Shown here: piece after piece, positions 42,013 through 50,454 of the stretch
How the letters are laid out: each line of letters starts with the position of its first letter
How positions within the stretch are numbered: the first letter of the stretch is position 1
Assembly: GCA_964397445.1 (NCBI GenBank)
Contig: CAYNHZ010000006.1
Span: 12,005 to 76,004 of the forward strand
From: CAYNHZ01 sp964397445
Lineage (GTDB): Bacteria; Bacteroidota; Bacteroidia; Bacteroidales; UBA932
DNA: 64,000 nt
Direction: 5' to 3'
Notes under the pieces: generated by a model
Databases searched by the model: none
What the model was told of the DNA's origin: nothing
Seen by the model: only the letters and a program-made list of their open reading frames with translations
Made by a program: the position numbers and the translations under genes

Positions 42013-43605
42013 ATGACTGAAAAAATAGTAATCTTAGATTTTGGATCGCAACTTACTCAACTAATTGGTAGAAGACTAAGAGAAATCAATGTTTATTGTG
42101 AGATCTATCCTTTCAATAAAGTTCCTGCATTGGATAGTAGTATTAAAGGTATAATACTATCCGGAAGTCCCTACTCAGTTAGGGATCCGAAAGCTCCAAA
42201 AGTGGATTTGTCTCAGATAAAAGGGAAAATACCGCTAATGGCTGTGTGCTTTGGGGCTCAATACATAGCCCATAATTTCGGCGGAGAGGTAAATGCCTCT
42301 CTTGCAAGAGAATATGGCCGAGCAAATCTACACATAGATGAGAAATGTTGCTCTCCTCTTTTTAAAGATATCCCTCAAGAATCACAAGTTTGGATGTCCC
42401 ACGGAGATACCATTGCGACACTCCCATTCGGTGGAAAAGCTATTGCCTCAACAAAAGATATACTAAATGCAGCTTTTTCAATTGAAGGGGAAAAGACATT
42501 TTGCGTCCAATTTCATCCGGAGGTATTTCATTCAGAATATGGTGCCAAAATGCTTGAAAATTTTGCGATCGATATTTGTAAATGCAAAGGGGATTGGACA
42601 GCCGATTCCTTTATCGAAAATGCTGTTGACGAGCTTAGGAAAAAAATCGGGAAGGATAATGTTATCCTTGGTCTTTCAGGTGGGGTAGATTCTTCTGTTG
42701 CAGCTGTTCTCCTTAATAAAGCTATCGGACAACAATTGACCTGCATTTTTGTTGACAACGGATTATTGAGAAAAAACGAATTCGAATCAGTTATTTCCTC
42801 ATATAAAAATATGGGGCTCAATGTAATAGGTGTAGATGCCTCAGAATTATTCATATCTGCCCTTGAGGGTATTTCAGATCCTGAGTTAAAGAGAAAAGCG
42901 ATTGGAAAGACTTTTATCGAGGTGTTCGACAAAGAGGCTCGCAAAATAAAAAATGCCTCTTGGTTAGCTCAAGGGACAATATATCCGGATGTAATCGAAT
43001 CAGTTTCGGTAAATGGTCCCTCTTGTACCATAAAATCACACCACAATGTTGGTGGGTTGCCTGACAAAATGCATTTGAAGGTGGTTGAGCCTCTCCGCTC
43101 TTTGTTTAAGGATGAAGTTAGAAGGGTCGGACGTGCCCTCGGTATTAAAAACGAGTTGATTTCAAGACATCCATTCCCCGGTCCCGGACTTGGAATCAGG
43201 GTACTCGGTGAGGTCACAAAAGAGAAACTTGAAATATTGAAAGAGGCTGATGCTATCTACATTGATTTACTTCGCAATACCCCAGCCCCAAAAGGGTGGA
43301 AAGCTGCTTCAGGTGCAGCCCCCACAGATGATTCATATCTAACTCTCTACGATACAATATGGCAGGCAGGGACAATCCTCCCCCCTATTCGTAGCGTTGG
43401 AGTGATGGGTGATGAGAGGACATACGAATACACAATAGCATTAAGGGCTGTTGTCTCAACTGACGGAATGACAGCAGATTGGGTACATCTCCCTTACGAG
43501 TTTCTTGCAAAAGTTTCAAACGATATAATCAATAAAGTTCGCGGAGTGAACAGGGTTGTCTATGACATATCCTCAAAACCCCCAGCAACTATAGAATGGG
43601 AATAA
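42013..43605 (+). CDS. guaA: GMP synthase (glutamine-hydrolysing)
   Basis: This 530-residue enzyme aminates XMP to GMP. The class I amidotransferase domain has GxPYSVRD, the nucleophile in AVCFGAQYIAH and FHPEVFHSE. The ATP-pyrophosphatase domain has GLSGGVDSSVAAVLL, and the C-terminal dimerisation domain ends ISSKPPATIEWE, as expected. The ATG at 42013 is preferred over one at 41992, which would begin within the promoter. The next gene starts 2 bp after the stop. Confidence 0.97.
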   Translation: MTEKIVILDFGSQLTQLIGRRLREINVYCEIYPFNKVPALDSSIKGIILSGSPYSVRDPKAPKVDLSQIKGKIPLMAVCFGAQYIAHNFGGEVNASLAREYGRANLHIDEKCCSPLFKDIPQESQVWMSHGDTIATLPFGGKAIASTKDILNAAFSIEGEKTFCVQFHPEVFHSEYGAKMLENFAIDICKCKGDWTADSFIENAVDELRKKIGKDNVILGLSGGVDSSVAAVLLNKAIGQQLTCIFVDNGLLRKNEFESVISSYKNMGLNVIGVDASELFISALEGISDPELKRKAIGKTFIEVFDKEARKIKNASWLAQGTIYPDVIESVSVNGPSCTIKSHHNVGGLPDKMHLKVVEPLRSLFKDEVRRVGRALGIKNELISRHPFPGPGLGIRVLGEVTKEKLEILKEADAIYIDLLRNTPAPKGWKAASGAAPTDDSYLTLYDTIWQAGTILPPIRSVGVMGDERTYEYTIALRAVVSTDGMTADWVHLPYEFLAKVSNDIINKVRGVNRVVYDISSKPPATIEWE

Positions 43606-43607
43606 TT

Positions 43608-44534
43608 ATGAAAATAGTTTTTTTAGATGCGATCACAATAGGTAAAGATATTTCATTGCAACCAATTAATTCGTTGGGTGATTTAAAGTTATATGACACC
43701 ACTAAACCTGAAGAGGTTGATGAGAGGATAGCAGATTGCGATGTAGTTATCGTCAATAAAGTTGAGATCCGCAAAAATAATATTGAGCAAGCAAAGAATT
43801 TAAAACTGATTTGTGTAGCTGCAACAGGGGTAAATAATGTCGATGTAGATTATGCCACTTCAAAAAATATTCCTGTTAAGAATGTTGCAGGATATTCTAC
43901 AGAAAGTGTTGCACAGGTAACCATTATGCATTTGTTAAATCTTGTCGGGCATGGAATATATTTCAACAATTTTGTAAAATCGGGTGAGTACTCTTCAAGA
44001 GGAGTTTTCACCGATGTTTCTACCCCTTTTTACGAATTAAAAGGTAGAAAGCTCGGCATAGTTGCGATGGGAAATATCGGGAGAAGAGTTGCGCAGATAG
44101 CCACAGTTTTTGGTATGGAGGTCTCATACTACTCAACATCAGGAACATCACACTGCACTGACTATCCATCAGTATCCTTAGAAACTCTTTTGTCAGAAAG
44201 TGATATAATCTCTATACACGCTCCCCTCAACGAGCGCACAAAAAACCTTATTACATATAATAAACTAAAATCGGCTAAGAGAAGCAGCTATCTTATAAAT
44301 GTAGGTAGAGGCGGTATTGTAAACGAGGTGGATTTGGTCAATGCTCTAAACGACGGATTGATAGCAGGTGCGGCAATAGATGTATTTGAAAGAGAGCCAA
44401 TACCTATTGACTCTCCATTTCTTAAAGGTCTTAAAGACCCTTCAAAGTTAATACTATCTCCTCACATCGCTTGGACAAGTTTTCAAGCACGCACCCTCCT
44501 TATTGATAAATTAGCTGACAATATCAGAATCTGA
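43608..44534 (+). CDS. D-isomer 2-hydroxyacid dehydrogenase (glycerate dehydrogenase-like)
   Basis: This 308-residue NAD-dependent enzyme has the cofactor site LGIVAMGNIGRRVAQ (first glycine of GxGxxG replaced by Ala), catalytic arginine in NVGRGGIVNE, the glutamate in FEREP, and the histidine in SPHIAW. The N-terminus VFLDAITIGKDISLQ resembles hydroxypyruvate/glycerate dehydrogenases of Bacteroidota. Substrate is not certain: hydroxypyruvate, glyoxylate or another 2-oxoacid. The ATG at 43608 directly follows guaA and four extra upstream codons overlap it, so this start is favoured. Confidence 0.87.
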   Translation: MKIVFLDAITIGKDISLQPINSLGDLKLYDTTKPEEVDERIADCDVVIVNKVEIRKNNIEQAKNLKLICVAATGVNNVDVDYATSKNIPVKNVAGYSTESVAQVTIMHLLNLVGHGIYFNNFVKSGEYSSRGVFTDVSTPFYELKGRKLGIVAMGNIGRRVAQIATVFGMEVSYYSTSGTSHCTDYPSVSLETLLSESDIISIHAPLNERTKNLITYNKLKSAKRSSYLINVGRGGIVNEVDLVNALNDGLIAGAAIDVFEREPIPIDSPFLKGLKDPSKLILSPHIAWTSFQARTLLIDKLADNIRI

Positions 44535-44549
44535 GAAAAGATCTTTGTA

Positions 44550-45059
44550 CTATTTCTTTTTCTTAGAGAAATTCAATACTGATTTTATAGTATCATCTGT
44601 GAATGTACCCTCCAATGATATTATAGTCAATTCCTTTTTATCATTGATCTCCATTATCATCGCATCGATATTATTTGATTTTCTACGAACATACATCTTT
44701 ACATTTTCATCATCATCAGTTACATCCATCATTAGTTCATATTTATTTGACTTTAACATCTTATGCAAATCTCCCCTCATATCATTGATTATGGATGGCC
44801 TTTCTGATGAAAGAATATAAAGTCCGGATAGATTTTTGGAAATACTTGTAATATCAAGATACTCTTCAGAATTAATGGTGACACTCCGATCATTTTTATT
44901 ATCACCTAAGAATGAGAGCATTGTACTTGAAATATACACCTTTGTCACCCCCTCTTTAGAAGAGTATTTCTCATAAATTTCATTTTGAGCAATTGCTGAG
45001 GCAGCTGGTACGATTGATAGAATCATAATCGTCAAAATTGATCTTAAAAACTTTTTCAT
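44550..45059 (-). CDS. DUF4252 family exported protein
   Basis: This 169-residue protein has a signal peptide (hydrophobic 7-22, ending AIAQ) and belongs to the DUF4252 family: YEKYSSKEGVTKVYIS, LDITSISKNLSGLYILS, then VKMYVRRKSN and ELTIISLEGTFTDDTI. Function is unknown; members accompany ECF sigma factors in Bacteroidota. It is the last of four minus-strand genes with a sigma factor, a membrane anti-sigma-like protein and a second DUF4252 protein. Confidence 0.82.
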   Translation of the reverse strand: MKKFLRSILTIMILSIVPAASAIAQNEIYEKYSSKEGVTKVYISSTMLSFLGDNKNDRSVTINSEEYLDITSISKNLSGLYILSSERPSIINDMRGDLHKMLKSNKYELMMDVTDDDENVKMYVRRKSNNIDAMIMEINDKKELTIISLEGTFTDDTIKSVLNFSKKKK

Positions 45060-45098
45060 CTTTATATAATGCTTAATTTATTATTGTTTCCTTTATAT

Positions 45099-45536
45099 TT
45101 ATTTCTCTTCATTTTCAAAATTAATGTACCTATCGAGAGTATTTACAGATTTGGCTATTGAATTTCTTGAATTATCTACTTTATCAACACCGATAGAGAT
45201 TGCATCTGATATCATTGTCAATGCCCTTTCTGTCTCAGAATATACCTCTTCAACACTTCTACAAGTGTCGACCGCTAATCCTGTCTGTGTCTCCTTTGTT
45301 TTTAATAATAGAGTCAATGTTATGGACGCAGCAACAATTATTGAAGCAGCGACAGCTATTGAGGCATAGGAGTTGAATAATCTGAAGATCAATTTTTTTC
45401 CACCCTTATCTTCAACTATTTGAGGGAATGAATCGATTTTTTTTATCAACCTCTCCTCCATCCCCTCAGGGATTTTTACTTGATCAAAAGAATCATCAAT
45501 ACATTTTTTAATAGTATCTTCACTTACTTTCTTCAT
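45099..45536 (-). CDS. Single-pass membrane protein, probable anti-sigma factor
   Basis: This 145-residue protein has a cytoplasmic N-terminal part with helices (PEGMEERLIKKIDSFP), one membrane helix at about 53-75 and a short periplasmic helical tail. It follows the ECF sigma gene by 16 bp, the position of a cognate anti-sigma factor. It lacks the FecR or zinc-finger signatures, so the role is inferred from context and topology. The flanking DUF4252 proteins may act with it in the envelope. Confidence 0.6.
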   Translation of the reverse strand: MKKVSEDTIKKCIDDSFDQVKIPEGMEERLIKKIDSFPQIVEDKGGKKLIFRLFNSYASIAVAASIIVAASITLTLLLKTKETQTGLAVDTCRSVEEVYSETERALTMISDAISIGVDKVDNSRNSIAKSVNTLDRYINFENEEK

Positions 45537-45552
45537 ATTCTAACATTCTTTA

Positions 45553-46065
45553 TTAACTATCAATTTCTACTTTTTTAATCCCCTCTTTCACCCTCTCTCT
45601 TGCCCTCAAAAGGAGCACCCTTATATTCCCATACCCATATCCTGTCATTTGGGAGATCTCTTTCGGAGAACAATTCTTAAAATATCTCAGATAGAATATT
45701 CTCCTTTGATTTATCGGCAATTCTTTGACAAGAGTCCTGATAATCTTGATCTTATTATCCTCTTCAGCCCCATTTTCAGAATAATTGCTTTCACACTCTA
45801 TATCTGTATCAATCCGATTATAAAGGGGAATGCGACCTTTAGCTTTTATCCTGTCAAGGGAAATATTTCTTGTCATTACCACCCCATATGCCTCTACACT
45901 TTTCAATTTTCCGAGATCATCTTTAATATTCCATAATTTCTCATACACATCCTGCACCACATCCTCTGCATCATCACTATTCTCTAATATTCTGTATGCT
46001 ATTCTGTAGAATTTTGAATAGTATGGAAGGTATAATTTTTTAAAAGTATCATTATCCATCAACAT
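45553..46065 (-). CDS. ECF-type RNA polymerase sigma factor
   Basis: This 170-residue sigma-70 family protein has region 2 (YRIAYRILENSDDAEDVVQD, then KLWNIK) and region 4 (YLRYFKNCSPKEISQMTGYG, then RVLLLRARERVK). Regions 1 and 3 are absent, as in ECF factors. The ATG at 46065 lies 3 bp after the preceding DUF4252 stop; a start two codons on is possible. It probably controls its own operon in response to an envelope signal. Confidence 0.93.
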   Translation of the reverse strand: MLMDNDTFKKLYLPYYSKFYRIAYRILENSDDAEDVVQDVYEKLWNIKDDLGKLKSVEAYGVVMTRNISLDRIKAKGRIPLYNRIDTDIECESNYSENGAEEDNKIKIIRTLVKELPINQRRIFYLRYFKNCSPKEISQMTGYGYGNIRVLLLRARERVKEGIKKVEIDS

Positions 46066-46068
46066 ACA

Positions 46069-46533
46069 CTACCTGTTACTATCAATCAACTTCTTGATAT
46101 CATTCCTGTGTATTTTCCCCTCCATACAAATCATCGATAAATCTTTTCCCATATCCAAAATCAACACTTGTTTTATATAATTACCACTATTTAAGACATA
46201 TATCTTAACATTATCAGAGTCATCAGAAATATCTGCTAATAATTCAAGCCCATCTTTATTAAACTTTTCAATATCACGGCGAAATGATTCTTTTACAGAA
46301 GATGACACATCAGACATATCAAGAATTGAGACACTATTCAGTCCACCAACTAATTTAACAACACTATTATCATCAATAAACGCTTTTGAAAAAGTTAGCA
46401 AAAATTTTCCTATTTTAATAGACTCAACATTCTCAATTTTTGAATATTTCTCATAAATTGTATTATAATTGTTCTGAGCTGAGATGGATACTGCCATCAA
46501 AAAAGATACAAATAATAGAATCGATTTTTTCAT
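46069..46533 (-). CDS. DUF4252 family exported protein, second copy
   Basis: This 154-residue protein has signal peptide MKKSILLFVSFLMAVSISAQ and the same plan as the copy at 44550: YEKYSKIENVESIKIGKFLL, VSILDMSDVSSSV, VKIYVLNSG and LSMICMEGKIHRND. The two copies flank the sigma and anti-sigma-like genes in one operon. The start at 46531-46533 begins the signal peptide; an upstream in-frame ATG adds eight non-signal residues. Function unknown. Confidence 0.8.
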   Translation of the reverse strand: MKKSILLFVSFLMAVSISAQNNYNTIYEKYSKIENVESIKIGKFLLTFSKAFIDDNSVVKLVGGLNSVSILDMSDVSSSVKESFRRDIEKFNKDGLELLADISDDSDNVKIYVLNSGNYIKQVLILDMGKDLSMICMEGKIHRNDIKKLIDSNR

Positions 46534-46626
46534 TTTAATAATTTTTTTTGAAATCAACTTATCGGGATTTCTGTGTAAATATCCGAGTTTTTAAATAAAA
46601 GACTTCAAAAGAGTTATTTTGTTACA

Positions 46627-46668
46627 AAAGAAGTCAAGTATCTACGATTATTGATACTTGACTTCTTT
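46627..46668 (-). terminator. Intrinsic terminator of tRNA-Leu(GAG)
   Basis: A 16-bp perfect inverted repeat (arms AAAGAAGTCAAGTATC and its complement) with a 10-base loop starts 5 bp after the tRNA 3' end. On the minus strand it ends in a short T run. Confidence 0.8.
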
Positions 46669-46672
46669 CTTG

Positions 46673-46756
46673 TGCCCAGAACAAGACTCGAACTTGCACA
46701 CCGCAACCGGCACCACCCCCTCAAAGTGGCGTGTCTACCAATTTCACCATCTGGGC
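46673..46756 (-). tRNA. tRNA-Leu (anticodon GAG)
   Basis: An 84-nt class II tRNA: acceptor GCCCAGA/TCTGGGC, anticodon stem CCACT/GGTGG with loop TTGAGGG giving GAG, a long variable arm and T-loop TTCGAGT. CCA is not encoded. Confidence 0.94.
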
Positions 46757-46763
46757 GGGGCTG

Positions 46764-46771
46764 CAAATATA
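46764..46771 (-). promoter_or_regulatory. -7 promoter box for tRNA-Leu(GAG)
   Basis: The minus strand reads TATATTTG, 7 bp before the mature 5' end, the right spacing for a start at the tRNA itself. Confidence 0.55.
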
Positions 46772-46871
46772 CAATGTTTTATTAAATTTTGCTTTTCTTG
46801 TTCTATATTTTTTATATATTTACATATTATTTTTTAAAATAATTACAACACTATTACTAAAATTTAAGTTT

Positions 46872-47273
46872 ATGAAAGAAAATAACATAAATTTTGAACA
46901 AAAAGGGGATACTATTTATTTAATTACTTCAAAAGAGGCTGTAGATTATTTAAACACCACGATAGAGAGTGGTTTTATAACAAGTCTTCATATCATCTCG
47001 GGAAAAGGGATATTCCAATCATTGGTTGATTGCTGTAAAGAGAATATTCTTGGATTTGATATAACCGGAGACTCAGAAATACCGGAAGAGGAGTTTTTAA
47101 ATGGAAAGACAAAATACCTCGCTATTATCTCAGTTAATATTGATCAAGAGGATGATTTTGTCGAATATATGTTCAATCACAGCATTGAGTTGACACTACT
47201 CGGACACGTTACTAAAGGGGAACTGAGGGTGGATGACACATCTTATGGCTACATCGAACAACATATAAGATAG
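46872..47273 (+). CDS. Stand-alone relic of the PurL C-terminal (AIR synthase-related) domain
   Basis: This 133-residue protein resembles only the last part of Bacteroidota phosphoribosylformylglycinamidine synthase. Segments include NILGFDITGDSEIP, FVEYMF and LLGHVTKGELRVDD followed by YGYIEQH. Key spots are altered: the glycine-rich SDGGL-type motif is SGKGI, and the FLFGE-type motif is FLNGK. It cannot be an active synthase. It may be a leftover gene fragment that stayed open or a small repurposed protein. The true start is the ATG at 46872; the frame extends upstream only through tRNA antisense. It lies 19 bp before the menaquinone methyltransferase gene. Confidence 0.6.
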   Translation: MKENNINFEQKGDTIYLITSKEAVDYLNTTIESGFITSLHIISGKGIFQSLVDCCKENILGFDITGDSEIPEEEFLNGKTKYLAIISVNIDQEDDFVEYMFNHSIELTLLGHVTKGELRVDDTSYGYIEQHIR

Positions 47274-47292
47274 CTAATAATCTCACCATAAT

Positions 47293-48024
47293 ATGGATAA
47301 TTGTCATATTGATAAAAAAGAGGAGTCAATTGCATCTATGTTTGACTCTATTGCGAGTAGATACGATCTTCTCTGCCATATCCTCTCATTTAATATTGAC
47401 AAACCATGGCGAAAAAAATTCATCAAAATTGTTAAAAAAACAGGGGCAACAAACACCCTTGACCTCGCTTGTGGGACAGGTGATATATCAATAGGATTGT
47501 TCAAAAAAGGGGTGTCTGTTGTTGGGATGGATATCTCAGAAAAGATGCTCAAAGAGGCACAAACTAAATTAGAAGATCTCCTCTCAAAAAATAATTTTTC
47601 TAAATCCGAACACCAAACCATCAATTTTCAATATGGCTCTGCAGAGATGATTCCGGCAGAAGAGAACTCATTTGATGCAGTGACTATCTCTTTTGGAATT
47701 AGAAATTTTGATAATCGAGATGTCTGTCTTAAAGAGATTTACAGAGTATTAAAGCCCAATGGAAAATTGGCAATAATGGAATTCACCATACCTAAAAACA
47801 CTATTTGGAAAACAATCTATTCATTTTATTTCAGAAACATACTTCCTAAAATAGGTGCACTTCTCACCAATCAAAAATTCGCTTATTCCTACCTACCTGC
47901 ATCGGCATTTACTTTCCCTCAAAGGGAAGCTTTTTGTAAGGAGATCGAGGAGGGTGGTTTTAAGAACACTTCGTTTAAGTCACTAACAGGCGGGGTTGCC
48001 TGTATTTATATAGGAGAAAAGTAG
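47293..48024 (+). CDS. menG: Demethylmenaquinone methyltransferase
   Basis: This 243-residue SAM-dependent enzyme of the UbiE/MenG family makes menaquinone. The family marks are ASMFDSIASRYDLLCHILSF, the SAM site LDLACGTGDIS (about 55-65), VTISFGIRNFDNRD and the C-terminal SLTGGVACIYIG. Ubiquinone is not used in this phylum, so menaquinone is the product. The cardiolipin synthase gene follows 2 bp later. Confidence 0.93.
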   Translation: MDNCHIDKKEESIASMFDSIASRYDLLCHILSFNIDKPWRKKFIKIVKKTGATNTLDLACGTGDISIGLFKKGVSVVGMDISEKMLKEAQTKLEDLLSKNNFSKSEHQTINFQYGSAEMIPAEENSFDAVTISFGIRNFDNRDVCLKEIYRVLKPNGKLAIMEFTIPKNTIWKTIYSFYFRNILPKIGALLTNQKFAYSYLPASAFTFPQREAFCKEIEEGGFKNTSFKSLTGGVACIYIGEK

Positions 48025-48026
48025 AT

Positions 48027-49505
48027 ATGACCTGGAGCTCTTTTTGGCAGATTATTTCGATAGTATTATATGTCTTGAACCTATTATTAGCTGTATCTTC
48101 ATCTATACTACTCATTTTTAAAAAACAAGACCCAACAAAAACACTCTCTTGGGTACTTGTGATGCTATTATTGCCATATATAGGATTTATACTTTATGTA
48201 TTTTTCGGCAGAAATTTCAGAAAAGAGAAAATGTTTAGTAGAAAGGGGGCAGGCGATTTTCGTCTAAGGGAGAGTATCATTCATAACGCATTAGATGATA
48301 TTAAGAGGGGAAATCTACCAAAAAAAGAGTTGGCACCGTTTCAAAAGTTAATAATTCAAAATTTAAAAAGCAGTCAGAGTTTACTCGCTTTAGATAACAA
48401 TGTTGATATCTATTTCTCAGGAAAAGACGCACTCGCAGCTATGTGTAAAGCTATGGAGGAGGCCACAAAACATATTCATCTACAATCGTTTATCATAGAG
48501 GACGATAAAACAGGAAACCATTTTAAAGATATTTTGATTAAAAAGGCAAAAGAGGGTGTTGAGGTTAGATTTATGTATGATGGTATGGGTGGAAGGTTTT
48601 TAACGAAAAAATTTTTACGGGAGCTGAGAGAGGCAAATGTGGAGGTCCTCAATTTCTCCCCTTTTAGATGGATTTTTCCTCCGCTGATTGTCAATTATAG
48701 AAACCATAGAAAAATATTGGTGGTTGATGGACGGATCGGATTTCTCGGTGGAGTTAATATCGCAGATAGGTACTATGATGGTGGAGATTTTCCTGAGTGG
48801 AGAGATACCCATGTAAAATTGGTGGGAGAATCCGCATTTTCACTTCAAGCAAGTTTTCTTTTGGACAGATTCTTTATTCTTAATAAAAATCTTAGGCGCA
48901 TCGGAAAATATTATCCCGATTTTAATATTACAAAACATAGAGAGAACTCTGAGAAACACTATTATACACAGATTATTTCATCCGGTCCCGATAGCGATTG
49001 GTCTGCCATTATGCAGTGTTACTTTACAGCAATTACACAAGCTAAACATCATATTTATATAATTACCCCCTACTTTACCCCCTCAGAATCTATTGTTAAT
49101 GCTATCAAAATAACAGCTTTATCAGATGTAGAGGTGTGTCTTATGATACCTGAGAGATCTGATACTTGGATAACTAATTGGGGGACAATGTCTTATATTA
49201 CAGAGCTTTTAATGGCCGGGGTAAAAATATACCTCTTCAAAAAGGGGTTCAATCACTCAAAGGTTTTGAGTATAGATGGAGAGTTTTGTATAATAGGATC
49301 TGCTAATATGGATAATCGTAGTTTTGAACACCATTTTGAGGTGACTTCTGTTATTTACAACTCTGAATGTGCCCAAACTATCGAGAAACAATTTCATAAA
49401 GATATCTCTCGATGCACTTTAATAACTATCTCGAAATGGAAAAAAAGAAAATTCAGGAATAAACTTTATGAATCAATCGCAAGACTTGTTAGTCCATTAT
49501 TATAA
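48027..49505 (+). CDS. cls: Cardiolipin synthase
   Basis: This 492-residue phospholipase-D-superfamily enzyme has two N-terminal membrane helices (about 7-30 and 40-60) and two HKD motifs, HRKILVVDG near 227 and HSKVLSIDGEFCIIGSANMD near 410. It joins two phosphatidylglycerols to make cardiolipin. The start at 48027 is 2 bp after menG, indicating coexpression of two membrane-related enzymes. Confidence 0.93.
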   Translation: MTWSSFWQIISIVLYVLNLLLAVSSSILLIFKKQDPTKTLSWVLVMLLLPYIGFILYVFFGRNFRKEKMFSRKGAGDFRLRESIIHNALDDIKRGNLPKKELAPFQKLIIQNLKSSQSLLALDNNVDIYFSGKDALAAMCKAMEEATKHIHLQSFIIEDDKTGNHFKDILIKKAKEGVEVRFMYDGMGGRFLTKKFLRELREANVEVLNFSPFRWIFPPLIVNYRNHRKILVVDGRIGFLGGVNIADRYYDGGDFPEWRDTHVKLVGESAFSLQASFLLDRFFILNKNLRRIGKYYPDFNITKHRENSEKHYYTQIISSGPDSDWSAIMQCYFTAITQAKHHIYIITPYFTPSESIVNAIKITALSDVEVCLMIPERSDTWITNWGTMSYITELLMAGVKIYLFKKGFNHSKVLSIDGEFCIIGSANMDNRSFEHHFEVTSVIYNSECAQTIEKQFHKDISRCTLITISKWKKRKFRNKLYESIARLVSPLL

Positions 49506-49512
49506 TTTTTCA

Positions 49513-49520
49513 TACATTTG
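49513..49520 (+). promoter_or_regulatory. -7 promoter box for the small exported protein
   Basis: TACATTTG matches TAnnTTTG, 15 bp before the ATG at 49536 and 7 bp after the cls stop. Confidence 0.5.
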
Positions 49521-49535
49521 CGGATATTTGGCTTA

Positions 49536-49910
49536 ATGATGAAAAAGTTTCTTACATATATAGTTCTCATCCCAATAATTACGGCATTATGCATCATTTT
49601 ATGCGATGTTAATACCGAATCTAAAGTAGTAGTTTCTGACTATTGCCAGACCTATATATCTATATCTGACAACATTGTATCATACAAGTCATTAAGCAAA
49701 GAATACACATCACCTACCACTTCAAGCGGAGGTGACGCTTCGGTCGCAAGGAATATTAAAGTGGCCAGGGATAAGGCAATTATCGCCTTTTCTCCTATAA
49801 TTCCATTCGGCATTATAGACAATCATCCTAATTTAGCACCTGGTAGAAAATACTACTTTGACAAATACCCCACAACAAGGTATTTAGCATTGGGGTGTTT
49901 CCGTATTTAG
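49536..49910 (+). CDS. Small exported protein, unknown
   Basis: This 124-residue protein has an N-terminal hydrophobic signal (about 5-24) ending near ILCDVN, possibly a signal anchor. The rest has a flexible TSPTTSSGGDASVARN segment and a C-terminal half rich in Pro and Tyr (PFGIIDNHPNLAPGRKYYFD). No family is recognised. It has its own promoter box and begins after cls; two ATGs in tandem (49536, 49539) are both usable. Confidence 0.55.
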   Translation: MMKKFLTYIVLIPIITALCIILCDVNTESKVVVSDYCQTYISISDNIVSYKSLSKEYTSPTTSSGGDASVARNIKVARDKAIIAFSPIIPFGIIDNHPNLAPGRKYYFDKYPTTRYLALGCFRI

Positions 49911-49989
49911 AATTTAGTTTTATATTATTGTACTAAACTTCATTGGTGAAAAATTTCTTTAATAAAAACTAATTTCTAAAAATATTATT

Positions 49990-50454
49990 ATGTCAACTAA
50001 TATCACTGTTAAGAAGTCAAAAACTTCAATAATTATTTCAATAATTTTATTAATTGCCGGAGCTACATTTCTATTTTTACAATTTAAAACAGCTCAATTT
50101 ATCGGGGGATTCTTTCTATTCTTCGGTATCATTTCATTGATTTTTACAAAAAAAGAAAAAATATATATTCCATCGGGATCAAAAATCACATCTGAAATGC
50201 TATATTTCAATCCATTGGAAAAAGGGAAATTAAACGAGATATTAAGTAATAAGAATTTTCCTCTTCTTAAAAATATTACCCCTACAGAACACGGTATTCA
50301 AATGGAGGTAACACGTTCAAAGGATAAGGAGTATGCAGCAGTTCAACTATATGACTATGTTCCTCATCACTATGTCGAATCGTCACCGCTATACGAATAT
50401 ATCGGTAACGACGCTAAATCATTTTCAGAAATATTAAATGAAACATTACTTTAA
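49990..50454 (+). CDS. Two-helix membrane protein, unknown
   Basis: This 154-residue protein has two adjacent membrane helices at about 14-32 and 37-55 and a hydrophilic C-terminal domain of about 95 residues (KEKIYIPSGSKITSEMLYFN, then VQLYDYVPHHYVESSPLYEY). It overlaps the P-type ATPase start by 17 bp, so it is coupled to it and could be a partner. I do not recognise the family. Confidence 0.6.
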   Translation: MSTNITVKKSKTSIIISIILLIAGATFLFLQFKTAQFIGGFFLFFGIISLIFTKKEKIYIPSGSKITSEMLYFNPLEKGKLNEILSNKNFPLLKNITPTEHGIQMEVTRSKDKEYAAVQLYDYVPHHYVESSPLYEYIGNDAKSFSEILNETLL

